This document shows, one piece after another, positions 41,316 through 49,896 of a stretch of 64,000 nt of DNA (the first letter of the stretch is position 1; every line of letters starts with the position of its first letter). Source of the stretch: JACDAL01 sp963849115. GTDB taxonomy: Bacteria > Actinomycetota > CADDZG01 > WHSQ01. The notes under the pieces were generated by a model, which had not been told where the DNA came from, did no database searches, and saw only the letters and a program-made list of their open reading frames with translations. The stretch covers positions 62,001 through 126,000 of the forward strand of contig CAWKGK010000008.1 in assembly GCA_963849115.1 (NCBI GenBank), in the 5' to 3' direction. The position numbers and the translations under genes are program-made.

Positions 41316-42707
41316 ATGCCCCTCAGCCGTCGCCGCCTGCACGCCGCCTGGGTCGCCGCGCTGCTGGTTGGCTCACTACTTCTGATCGCCTCTCCCTCCC
41401 AGGCGCAACAACCGGCTTCTCGCATCGTCGACCTCGTCGAGGTGCGAGGGCTGATAGACCCCCCGATGGCCTCCTACCTGCAAGAGAGGCTGAGGGGGGC
41501 TGCGGACGATGGGGTGCATGCCCTGATCATCCAGCTGGACACGCCGGGCGGGCTCGACATCGCCATGCGGGATATCGTCCAGATGATCACGAACTCCACG
41601 GTGCCGGTGGTCGTCTGGATCGCCCCGCGCGGGGCGCAGGCGGCCTCCGCCGGAACCTTCATCGCCTATGCCGGACACCTGACCTATGCGGCTCAGGACA
41701 CGGTGCTGGGCGCCGCCACGCCGGTGAGCCTCGGTTCGGAGCTGTCACCGGCGCTCGAGCGGAAACTGACAAACAACGCCGCGAGCTACCTACAGGAGCT
41801 CGCCCAGACACGCTCCCGAAACGCTGATTGGGCGGAGAGCGCGGTAAGGGATGCAGCCACGATCGGCGCCACCGAGGCAGCCGAGATCGATGTGGTCGAC
41901 GGTATCGCCTCGACACTCAGAGATCTTCTCGAGCGATTGGATTCTCAGCGAGTGGAGGTCTCCGCGTCCGAGTCCATCGCTATGGACACGTGGGACGAGG
42001 AGTCGCAGGCTCCCAATGTGACTATTCGCTTTCAGGGGCTGGGTCCCATCGAGCGGCTTCTGCATGCGGTCACCAGCCCCGAGCTCGCCTTCCTGCTGCT
42101 TCTGGTAGGGATCTTCGGGCTGATCTTCGAGATCTACAACCCGGGTATCGGGCTGGCCGGCATCCTCGGCGCGGTCGCGCTCATTCTCGGCTTCTACGCC
42201 CTGTCGGTGCTCCCCACCAACTGGGTCGGTGTCCTCCTGATCGTGGTGGCGGTCGGGCTCCTGGTCATCGACCTCCATACGGGGGGTCTGGGTGGGCTCA
42301 CCGTCGGGGGATTCGCTGCGCTCGTTGTTGGGGGGCTGATCCTGTTCTCCGGTGCTCCCCCGGCGCTGCGCCTGAGCCTCTGGGCGGTGACCGCAGCGGT
42401 GGGGCTCACCGCGCTGTTCTTCATCTCTGTCATGACGGCCGCCCTGAGAGTTCGGCTGCGGCGTCCGATCACCGGGGAGGAAGCCATGGTCGGCATCCTT
42501 GGGGAGGCCAAGACCGACATCGCTCCCGAGGGAACGGTGTTTTCCAAAGGGACCTTGTGGCGAGCCCGCACCATGGAGACGGGCATTGCAGCCGGTTCCC
42601 GGGTGAAGGTTATGGCGACCGAGGGGCTGGTCCTGTTGGTCGAGCCTCTGCATGAAGGCGAAGACCACGAGGCCGCGCCGAGTGTGGCGGCGAAGGAGGA
42701 GAGATGA
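41316..42707 (+). CDS. NfeD-family membrane serine protease (ClpP class)
   Basis: A 463-residue protein. After a signal peptide (AALLVGSLLLIASPSQAQ) comes a ClpP/crotonase-fold protease (VRGLIDPPMASYLQERL, IIQLDTPGGLDIAMRDI, APRGAQAASAGTFIAYAG with the nucleophile Ser, and ERKLTNNAASYLQELA with the Lys). Residues 255-390 form four to five membrane helices (FLLLLVGIFGLIFEIYNPG), and the C-terminus is an NfeD OB-fold (EEAMVGILGEAKTDIAPEGTVFSKGTLWRA). The long NfeD form cleaves stomatin-type proteins, and the slipin gene overlaps the stop by four bases. Confidence 0.93.
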   Translation: MPLSRRRLHAAWVAALLVGSLLLIASPSQAQQPASRIVDLVEVRGLIDPPMASYLQERLRGAADDGVHALIIQLDTPGGLDIAMRDIVQMITNSTVPVVVWIAPRGAQAASAGTFIAYAGHLTYAAQDTVLGAATPVSLGSELSPALERKLTNNAASYLQELAQTRSRNADWAESAVRDAATIGATEAAEIDVVDGIASTLRDLLERLDSQRVEVSASESIAMDTWDEESQAPNVTIRFQGLGPIERLLHAVTSPELAFLLLLVGIFGLIFEIYNPGIGLAGILGAVALILGFYALSVLPTNWVGVLLIVVAVGLLVIDLHTGGLGGLTVGGFAALVVGGLILFSGAPPALRLSLWAVTAAVGLTALFFISVMTAALRVRLRRPITGEEAMVGILGEAKTDIAPEGTVFSKGTLWRARTMETGIAAGSRVKVMATEGLVLLVEPLHEGEDHEAAPSVAAKEER

Positions 42708-43528
42708 CCCTCATCGTGTTGGGCGTTGTGGCGGTCGTGCTGGTGATCCTTGCGGCGTCGTCCGTACGAATCATCAAGGAGTACGAGCGCGCCGTCATCT
42801 TTCGGCTTGGCCGGGTCGCATCTGGTGCCAAGGGGCCCGGTCTCTTCTTCATCATCCCGATCATCGACCGCATGGTGAAGGTCAACCTCCAGATCGTGAC
42901 CCTCGACGTGCCACCACAGGACGTCATCACCAAGGACAACGTCACCGTCAAGGTGAACGCGGTCGTCTACTTTCAGGTCTTCGAGCCGGTGAAGGCTGTG
43001 GTGGAGATCCAGAACTATTACTTCGCCACCTCGCAGATAGCCCAGACCACTCTGCGCGCTGTGCTCTGCAAGGTCGACCTCGACCAGATCCTGACCGAGC
43101 GGGACAGGCTCAACCAGGACATCCAGCGCATCATCGACGAGCTCACCGATCCCTGGGGCGTCAAGGTCTCTCTGGTCGAGATCAAGGACGTCGACCTCCC
43201 ACTCGAGATGCAGCGGGCCATGGCCAAGGCAGCCGAGGCAGAGCGCGAGCGGCGAGCCAAGATCATCAACGCCGAGGGCGAATACCAGGCTTCCGAGCGG
43301 CTGGCCCAGGCCGCCGAGGTCATCTCCCGCCATCCCATCGCTTACCAGCTGCGCTTCCTTCAGACGATCACCGACGTCTCGGCGGAGAAGAACTCGACCC
43401 TGGTGGTCCCCATACCGATCGAGCTGCTCAAACCGTTCGAGGCGGCCTTCGGGCGAGACATGTCGGCGTTCACGACCGGCGGCGATGAGGGGCCCGGGGG
43501 CAAGGGGGGCGCGGCCGCCCGAGAGTGA
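42704..43528 (+). CDS. slipin (stomatin/SPFH-domain protein)
   Basis: A 274-residue membrane-scaffold protein. One N-terminal helix (LIVLGVVAVVLVILAASSV), an SPFH domain (IIKEYERAVIFRLGRV, PGLFFIIPIIDRMVKVNLQ, VTLDVPPQDVITKDNVTVKVNAVVYFQV), then a coiled-coil (AMAKAAEAERERRAKIINAEGEYQASERLAQAAEVI). The tail is Gly-rich. It assembles large rings in the membrane and is the probable substrate and partner of the NfeD protease, with which it is translationally coupled (ATGA). Confidence 0.94.
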   Translation: MTLIVLGVVAVVLVILAASSVRIIKEYERAVIFRLGRVASGAKGPGLFFIIPIIDRMVKVNLQIVTLDVPPQDVITKDNVTVKVNAVVYFQVFEPVKAVVEIQNYYFATSQIAQTTLRAVLCKVDLDQILTERDRLNQDIQRIIDELTDPWGVKVSLVEIKDVDLPLEMQRAMAKAAEAERERRAKIINAEGEYQASERLAQAAEVISRHPIAYQLRFLQTITDVSAEKNSTLVVPIPIELLKPFEAAFGRDMSAFTTGGDEGPGGKGGAAARE

Positions 43529-43592
43529 GGTTTCCATCGCTTTGGCCAAGAGTCGCGCCCATCGCCCGCGTTTGTCCCCCACGTCGGGTTGC

Positions 43593-45422
43593 TCAGCCGG
43601 CTCGGCGGGTCAGCGCCGCAGCAATATCCCGGGTCAGTGCCGCCTGCTCGATTTCCTCCAGCGGCTTTGGTAGCGCCAACGACCAATTCGAGCGCTCCTC
43701 CGGCGTTGTTCCCGGCTGATTGGGGCGTTCTGAGACCTCGAGGGCGTCTTCGAGGGTTGCGAGCAGCAGGGCGCTGGGCGCGGCCCCCAGCAAGTTGTAA
43801 GCGCCCCGCACCACCTCCGCGATCGGAGCGCGCCGATCTAGACCGAGGCGGCTACCGAGGCGCTCGATGATCGCCTCGGTACCGGCCTCGTCGGGCTCGA
43901 GGCCGAGGCTCCGCTGCTCCTTCAGGTCGTCACCGCTCCATAGACCGGCAATGGTGGGAAGGTCGTGGTTGGTGACGGTTGCGAGCGAGTCGGTTGGATA
44001 GCTCTGTGGACTTCCCTCTTCGAACCACATGACCTTGCAGGAGAGCATGGCTCGGCGAGCGAGCTCGGCTCGAACCTCGGGTTCCACCGTGCCTAGGTCT
44101 TCACCAACCACAACCGCCTCGGCCCTGCAGCTCTCGAGGGCCAGGATGTCGAGCAGCTCCGTTGAGGGATAGGCGACATAGGCACCCTCCGAGGGCTCGG
44201 CGCCCTGCGGCACCAACCACAACCGCCACAGGCCCATGACGTGATCGAAGCGGATTCCCCCTCCCGCCCCCATGCAGCTGCGAACGGTAGCGCTAAACGG
44301 TTCGTAAGCCGCCGCCCGCAGCTTGCCCGGGCTGAAGCCCAGTACGCCCCAGTCCTGCCCCCTGCTGTTGAACTGGTCCGGCGGAGCCCCTATGGAGGCA
44401 CCAACGGCAAGGGTGTCCTGCCACACCCAGGCGTCGGCGCCGTTGGGATCGACGCCGATCGCAAGGTCGTGCACGATTCGCAGCTCGTCGGAGGCGGACT
44501 CGAGCTGGGCCTGAATCAGTAACTGGACCCAGCGATGGAAGGCGACGCGCTCGGAGAAGGCGTTCGCGAACGCAGTGGCTCCGGGAAGCCGAGGATGGCG
44601 ATGCTCGGATGGCCAGGTCGAGGGGGGGCCGCGATGGTGCTCATACAGGGCCATGAACACACAGAAGTCGTGGAGGGCATCGCCTCCGGTGTCGGAGCGA
44701 GCTTCGGGGGCCGTGTGGCGTGCCGAGTGCTCCCAGATCGACTCCAACGCTCCGAGCTTGAGACGGTAGACCTCGTCCCTCTCGATACTTCGGGACGAGT
44801 TGAGCGCGCGGCCGGCGGCCGCAGCCCTCTCGATTCCCTCGATCTCCGCGCCCGGGATGTCTTCGATGCACAGGTAGAGGGGGTTCTTGAAGCAGCGGCT
44901 ACTCGGGAAGTAGGGGCTCGCCTGCTGGGGGAGGCCGGGGTTCACGGCGTGCAGAGGGTTGAGCAGAGCTACCCCGGCCCCCTGCGATGCCGACCACCTC
45001 GAAAACCTGGACAGGTCGCAGAGGTCTCCGATGCCCCAGCTCTTCCGAGAGCGGGCGGCGTAGAGCTGGAGCGCCCACCCCCACTCTCTGAGATCGGCCG
45101 GACGGTGGCAGCGGACGGGGGTGACGATCAGTCGTTTGCTCCTGCCCGAAGCCTGGTCGATGAGCCTGTGGTATCCGATGGGGAGCTCTGAGGGGAGCCG
45201 GTCGCGAACCGTGATCTCGGCGCCGTCTTCGGTCACCAGCAAGACCGGTGCCTCGACCGCAAGGGAGTCGCCGGGTGAGATCACAGCGACTTCTTCCGGG
45301 CCATCTGGGGAGTAGAGAACCTCGGCGAGCGCAGCGATGGTGTCCGGCGACGTCCTCTGCCACCGACCGTGGCGATCACGGTAGCCGTCCTGTATGCCCA
45401 CAGAGCTGCGCTCTGATCCCAT
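43593..45422 (-). CDS. malQ: 4-alpha-glucanotransferase (GH77)
   Basis: A 609-residue amylomaltase that moves maltodextrin segments between glucans. GH77 blocks: WGWALQLYAARSRKSWGIGDLCDLSRF, NPLHAVNPGLPQQASPYFPSSRCFKNPLYL, GIRFDHVMGLWRLWLVPQG (nucleophile Asp), VVGEDLGTVEPEVR (acid/base Glu) and TVTNHDLPTIAGLWSG (transition-state Asp). It starts four bases after the ZIP transporter stop, apparently by chance of packing, since no functional link is obvious. The start has only a weak ribosome site. Confidence 0.94.
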   Translation of the reverse strand: MGSERSSVGIQDGYRDRHGRWQRTSPDTIAALAEVLYSPDGPEEVAVISPGDSLAVEAPVLLVTEDGAEITVRDRLPSELPIGYHRLIDQASGRSKRLIVTPVRCHRPADLREWGWALQLYAARSRKSWGIGDLCDLSRFSRWSASQGAGVALLNPLHAVNPGLPQQASPYFPSSRCFKNPLYLCIEDIPGAEIEGIERAAAAGRALNSSRSIERDEVYRLKLGALESIWEHSARHTAPEARSDTGGDALHDFCVFMALYEHHRGPPSTWPSEHRHPRLPGATAFANAFSERVAFHRWVQLLIQAQLESASDELRIVHDLAIGVDPNGADAWVWQDTLAVGASIGAPPDQFNSRGQDWGVLGFSPGKLRAAAYEPFSATVRSCMGAGGGIRFDHVMGLWRLWLVPQGAEPSEGAYVAYPSTELLDILALESCRAEAVVVGEDLGTVEPEVRAELARRAMLSCKVMWFEEGSPQSYPTDSLATVTNHDLPTIAGLWSGDDLKEQRSLGLEPDEAGTEAIIERLGSRLGLDRRAPIAEVVRGAYNLLGAAPSALLLATLEDALEVSERPNQPGTTPEERSNWSLALPKPLEEIEQAALTRDIAAALTRRAG

Positions 45423-45425
45423 TCT

Positions 45426-46181
45426 CTACTCGATCACCAGCAGAGCGGCCATGATTCCGATCCCGGATACCAGCGCCAGGACCTGGAGCATGGACTTGAA
45501 CGGCTCCGGCTCCTTGTGAAGCTCGGGAATGAGATCGGTTCCGGCGATGTAAACGAACGCTCCGGCGGAGAAGGGAACCAAGAGCTCCTCGACGCTCTCG
45601 AGAGGAAGCAGCCACAAGGTAGCTGCGGCGCCTACGAGAGCGATCAGGCCCGAACCGAAGTTGAGCGCGAGGGCGCGGCGTGGAGCTATTCCAGTGTGAA
45701 CCAGGATGCCGAAGTCCCCAAGCTCCTGGGGAATTTCGTGAAGCAGAACCGCGATCGTGGTGGCCCAGCCGGTACCCGGCGATACCACGAAGGCTCCGGC
45801 AACGATGGCGCCGTCGAGAAAGTTGTGGAGCGCATCTCCTACGAGATTGGACATTGCCACCGGGTGGATTACCTCCTCATGAGGCAAGTGCGCGTGGTGC
45901 CAGTGCAGAACCTTTTCGAGCACCAGGAAGGAGATGATTCCGGTCAGAAGCCAGGCGGAGCTTGCTACATCCAGCCCGCCGGGTCGGTTCGAGCTCTCGG
46001 GTATGAGATGCAGGAAGGCGTCACCCAGGAGCGCCCCGGCAGCGAACGACACCAGTAGCAGCAGAGTTCTCTGCAGAAGGTCGGGCCTGATCACGAGCCA
46101 CAGCGAGCCCAGCAAGGAGACACTGCTCACGATCAGCACGGCGAGGAGCGTCTGCGTCCAGACAGAGGCGTCCGTGGTCAT
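45426..46181 (-). CDS. ZIP-family divalent metal transporter
   Basis: A 251-residue protein with seven to eight membrane helices. The metal path is seen in helix IV HNFLDGAIVAGAF and helix V HEIPQELGDFGILVH, with a His-rich loop HWHHAHLPHEEVIHP between helices III and IV. It probably imports zinc or iron. It lies directly upstream of malQ on the same strand. Confidence 0.93.
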   Translation of the reverse strand: MTTDASVWTQTLLAVLIVSSVSLLGSLWLVIRPDLLQRTLLLLVSFAAGALLGDAFLHLIPESSNRPGGLDVASSAWLLTGIISFLVLEKVLHWHHAHLPHEEVIHPVAMSNLVGDALHNFLDGAIVAGAFVVSPGTGWATTIAVLLHEIPQELGDFGILVHTGIAPRRALALNFGSGLIALVGAAATLWLLPLESVEELLVPFSAGAFVYIAGTDLIPELHKEPEPFKSMLQVLALVSGIGIMAALLVIE

Positions 46182-46359
46182 CGGGGTTTGAGGCTTCTGT
46201 CCATGGCCGGAGGCTACCGCCCGAAGTGACTCGGGCGTGGGCAGGATTCCTGTGCTGCCGTTCGTTCCTGAACTTTGCCCAGAAACGCCCCATAAGGACG
46301 ACTTCTCGGCCCCAGCTCGTTCCGAAAACGGTGCGGGCCGGGCGTATTGTCGGGCCTAG

Positions 46360-47328
46360 ATGGAGACGCGCTCTGTTCCTCACACCGACCTCGAGGTTTC
46401 GCGGCTCGTAATGGGCACCATGACCTTCGGCTCCCAGGTGGACGAGCAGGGGGCCGCGGAGATGGTCGGGCGCTGTCTGGACGAGGGCATCAACATGTTC
46501 GACACCGCCAACGCCTACAACGAGGGCCGCAGCGAAGAGATCCTTGGCAAACTGATCGGGCCCCATCGGGCGGACGTCCTGATCGCCACCAAGGTGTTCA
46601 ATCCGATGGGCGACGCTCCCGATGATCGTGGCCTGACCAAGGCTGCGATCCACAAAGCCATCGAGGCCAGCCTGCGGCGACTCGGAACCGACTACGTCGA
46701 TCTGTACTACTTTCATCAGCCCGACTGGGCGACCGACATCGAGGAGAGCCTCGAGGCTCTGCAGGATCTCGTACAGGCAGGCAAGGTCCGCCACGCAGGA
46801 CTGTCGAATTACTCCGCCTGGCAGATTGCCGAGATCCATTGCCTCCAGGCTGCGGCTGGGGGCGTCCGGCCGCACGTTTCCCAGCAGTTGTACAACCTCC
46901 TGGCTCGTCGTATCGAAGACGAGTACGCGACTTTGTCGGATCGCTACGACCTCTTCGACATCGTCTACAACCCCCTTGCGGGAGGGCTTTTGACGGGCAA
47001 GCACGGGCGCGATTCGACGCCCCAGCCCGGAACTCGCTTCGCCCTGGACATGTACCGGGAGCGCTACTGGGACGAGGCCCATTTCGCCGCCGTCGAGGAC
47101 CTCCAGAGTGCGGCGTCCGACGCCGGGCTTGATCTCATTCAGCTCTCGTTTCGATGGCTTCTCGGCCGCGACCTGGTCGACGCGGTGCTGTTGGGGGCGT
47201 CCTCGATGGCTCATCTCGAGGCCAACCTCGAGGCGTGCCGCGGCTCCCGGCTTGATGACGACATCCTGAAGCGCTGCGACGAGGTGTGGGCGCGGCTGCG
47301 CGGCCCGGCCGCGTCCTACAACCGCTGA
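46360..47328 (+). CDS. aldo/keto reductase
   Basis: A 322-residue NADPH-dependent oxidoreductase with the AKR barrel. The catalytic tetrad is Asp48, Tyr53 (MFDTANAYNEGRSEE), Lys78 (LIATKVF) and His119 (LYYFHQPDW). Later blocks GKVRHAGLSNYSAWQIAE and YNPLAGGLLTGKH are standard. It belongs to the YghZ/AKR11-14-like group. The start ATG 46360 lacks a strong ribosome site. Substrate unknown. Confidence 0.92.
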   Translation: METRSVPHTDLEVSRLVMGTMTFGSQVDEQGAAEMVGRCLDEGINMFDTANAYNEGRSEEILGKLIGPHRADVLIATKVFNPMGDAPDDRGLTKAAIHKAIEASLRRLGTDYVDLYYFHQPDWATDIEESLEALQDLVQAGKVRHAGLSNYSAWQIAEIHCLQAAAGGVRPHVSQQLYNLLARRIEDEYATLSDRYDLFDIVYNPLAGGLLTGKHGRDSTPQPGTRFALDMYRERYWDEAHFAAVEDLQSAASDAGLDLIQLSFRWLLGRDLVDAVLLGASSMAHLEANLEACRGSRLDDDILKRCDEVWARLRGPAASYNR

Positions 47329-47364
47329 CGTTCCTGAGGGCCCGCAAACGGCCGCCCCAGCGGC

Positions 47365-48564
47365 CTATCTCATCCGGCGCCACATCCCCGCGACCACGGC
47401 CGCCAGGACGAACGCCAGCGCCACCGATAGCCACGCGATCCGATAGTCGTCGGTGGCGTCTATCGAGTATCCAAGCACCACGGGACTCGCGGCGAAGCCG
47501 GCGTAGAAGGCCGACTGCACGTAACCGGAGGCTCGCCCGGCGTCCTCAGGCGCCACCTCTGCCAGGACCGCAATCATGCCCACGGTGTTCCAGGTGACGG
47601 CGCTGACTCCGAACGTAACTGCCGCGACCCACAGGAGCCAGGGGGCCGAGGGGGCGGCGAGCAGGACCATCGCAGAGGCGAGCACAGAGCCCACCGCCAT
47701 CAGCAGCAGGAACACCTCTATGTGACCGAAGTGCTCCGTAACCCACCCGAGGGTGACGCGGGAGGCGATGCCGACGGCCCCCATTGTTGCGACCAGGAGG
47801 CCGGCGCTTCCCACCGAGAGACCCACCTCCTCCTGCGAGTAGAGGGGCAGGTAGGCGCTGATGCCGGCAACCCCGGCGCCCATCAACAAGGCATAGGCCG
47901 TCATCCACCACACCCCCGCTTCCAAGGGGGCAGACGTGCGAGCTGAGGCTGAAGGCTCCGTCACCTGTGCATCGGGCGGAATAACCATGATGATCGCTAT
48001 GAAGGCGGCAATCGAGATCACCCCCAGGGTGGCCATCGCGCCGCGCCAACCGATTTGTTCCGCCATCCAGGGAAGAGCCAGCCCCACGCCGAAGCCTCCA
48101 ACCTGGACCCCAGCCTGCTTCACGCCCATGGTCACTCCCCGCTCTCCCGGTGAGATGTGAGCCGCGACGAGGCTGTTGGTGGTGGGGTTGCTAGAGGCCA
48201 GAGCCAGGCCTGCCAGCGCAGCCCCGACGAGCATCAGCACGAAGCTCGGCGCCGCAGCCATGGCCCAGACTCCCGTGGTCGCGATCGCCATGGCCGCAAG
48301 CGCCACTCTTCGCCCTCCCCAGACATCGACGAGGCGACCCGCCGGAGGCGAGCAGAGCCCTCCGACGATGAAGAGTGCCGTCGTTAGGAGCCCGAGCTGC
48401 GAACGCGAGATGGCGAACTCGTCGAGAAGGTAGCCGGCCAAGATCCCGAAAGAGAACTGCGAGAACGTCGCCACGGCCATGATTCCCGAGAGGGCGGCCG
48501 CAAACCGGGCGCGGCTGCCCCGGCCCCCAAGAGTTTCCTCGGCTGCTTGTTGGTCGGCACTCAA
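47365..48564 (-). CDS. MFS transporter
   Basis: A 399-residue major-facilitator protein with twelve predicted helices. The loop 2-3 signature reads GRLVDVWGGRRVALAAM, and the second half repeats it as GWVTEHFGHIEVFLL. N-terminal helix: FAAALSGIMAVATFSQFSFGILAGYLLDEF. Resembles CynX/monocarboxylate-type sugar or anion transporters; substrate unknown. The start codon is TTG 48564 without a clear ribosome site, so the exact N-terminus is uncertain. Confidence 0.9.
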   Translation of the reverse strand: MSADQQAAEETLGGRGSRARFAAALSGIMAVATFSQFSFGILAGYLLDEFAISRSQLGLLTTALFIVGGLCSPPAGRLVDVWGGRRVALAAMAIATTGVWAMAAAPSFVLMLVGAALAGLALASSNPTTNSLVAAHISPGERGVTMGVKQAGVQVGGFGVGLALPWMAEQIGWRGAMATLGVISIAAFIAIIMVIPPDAQVTEPSASARTSAPLEAGVWWMTAYALLMGAGVAGISAYLPLYSQEEVGLSVGSAGLLVATMGAVGIASRVTLGWVTEHFGHIEVFLLLMAVGSVLASAMVLLAAPSAPWLLWVAAVTFGVSAVTWNTVGMIAVLAEVAPEDAGRASGYVQSAFYAGFAASPVVLGYSIDATDDYRIAWLSVALAFVLAAVVAGMWRRMR

Positions 48565-48638
48565 TCCACGGTCTCACTCACTTCGGCGCCGGTGCCGTAA
48601 CATCCCCTGACTGAAGACCCTATGCAGGGGGGCACGCC

Positions 48639-49832
48639 ATGAACATCGTCTTCAACCCCTCGGATCGTCCTACCCTGGGTGTGGAGATCGAAGTGCAGGT
48701 CGTGGACGCGGCAGGCGCGCTCGCCACGGACACCGCCGCGACCAAGATCCTCTCGGAGCTCGGCCCGCAGCCCGGTTACAAGCATGAGTTTCTGGAGTGC
48801 ACCGTAGAAGTCATAACCGACGTCTGCCAGACCGTCGGCCACGTGCGAAAAGAGCTAGGGGAGAAGATCGACACTCTCATAGCAGCGGCCGACGGACTTG
48901 GCTATCGCATCCTGTGCACCGGGACCCACCCCTTCTCCACGTGGGCCGACCAGACTGTGTCGCCCGATCCCCGTTACCACAAGCTGATCGACGACTGCCA
49001 GTGGACGGCCCGCCGTTTGCTCATCTTCGGAATCCACACTCATGTCGGACTGCGCTCGGGGGAGCAGGCTATTGCGGTCGGCAACAGCCTTGCCACATTC
49101 ATCCCACACTTCCTAGCCTTGTCCTCCTCGAGTCCGTTCTGGTTGGGGCGCGACACCGGGCTTGCCTCGGTCCGTTCCAAGGTCTTCGAGTCTTTGCCGA
49201 CGGCCGGCCTGCCCTACTACATGGACAACTGGGGACAGTTCCAAAGGTTCATGCGCACGCTGATCGGGGCAGGGACTATCCGCACCATTCGGGAAGTGTG
49301 GTGGGACATTCGCCCCCATCCTGGTTTCGGCACCCTGGAGCTGCGCATATGTGACGGCATCCCGACCATGGATGAGCTGTGCGCCGTGGTGGCGTTGTCA
49401 CAGAGCCTCGTCGTGTGGCTGGGGGAGCGTTACGACAACGGGCTGGAACTGCCGGCGCACCGCGCCTGGACCATTCGCGACAACAAGTGGCGGGCATCTC
49501 GCTATGGGTTGGAGGCCGAGATCATCCGAGACGAAGAGGGTAACGTCATGGCGCTGAAGCGCTCGATAAGGGACCTGGTCGAGAAGCTGGAGCCCACAGC
49601 AGAGAAGCTGGGTTGTCGCGAAGACCTCCGATATATCAATCACATTCTGGAACGAGGGACCTCGGCGACCCGGCAGCGTGAGGTGTTCGCCGAGGCACAT
49701 GATATGTCGGCGGTCGTCGACTCGCTCGTCGAGGAGATGCGCACGGGCTCTCCTCGCGGCCTTGCCCACGACGACCCTCCGGACAGTTTGATCGATCGGG
49801 GAGATCGCCTTTCGGGCGAGCCCGCGACCTAG
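48639..49832 (+). CDS. glutamate-cysteine ligase family 2 (YbdK-like carboxylate-amine ligase)
   Basis: A 397-residue ATP-grasp-like ligase of the GCS2 family. It shows TLGVEIEVQVVD, HEFLECTVEVITDVC, GTHPFSTWADQTVSPDPRY, FGIHTHVGLRSGEQAI, and RPHPGFGTLELRICDGIPTMDEL. Members join glutamate or another acid to an amine, for example in thiol or cofactor synthesis; the exact substrates are unknown. It has a GGGGGG ribosome site six bases before ATG 48639. Confidence 0.9.
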   Translation: MNIVFNPSDRPTLGVEIEVQVVDAAGALATDTAATKILSELGPQPGYKHEFLECTVEVITDVCQTVGHVRKELGEKIDTLIAAADGLGYRILCTGTHPFSTWADQTVSPDPRYHKLIDDCQWTARRLLIFGIHTHVGLRSGEQAIAVGNSLATFIPHFLALSSSSPFWLGRDTGLASVRSKVFESLPTAGLPYYMDNWGQFQRFMRTLIGAGTIRTIREVWWDIRPHPGFGTLELRICDGIPTMDELCAVVALSQSLVVWLGERYDNGLELPAHRAWTIRDNKWRASRYGLEAEIIRDEEGNVMALKRSIRDLVEKLEPTAEKLGCREDLRYINHILERGTSATRQREVFAEAHDMSAVVDSLVEEMRTGSPRGLAHDDPPDSLIDRGDRLSGEPAT

Positions 49833-49896
49833 AGCTCCTGCGCGAAAGTAGCGTCAGCTCCAGAACGACCCTGCGCGGCCAAAAGGTGCACCTAAA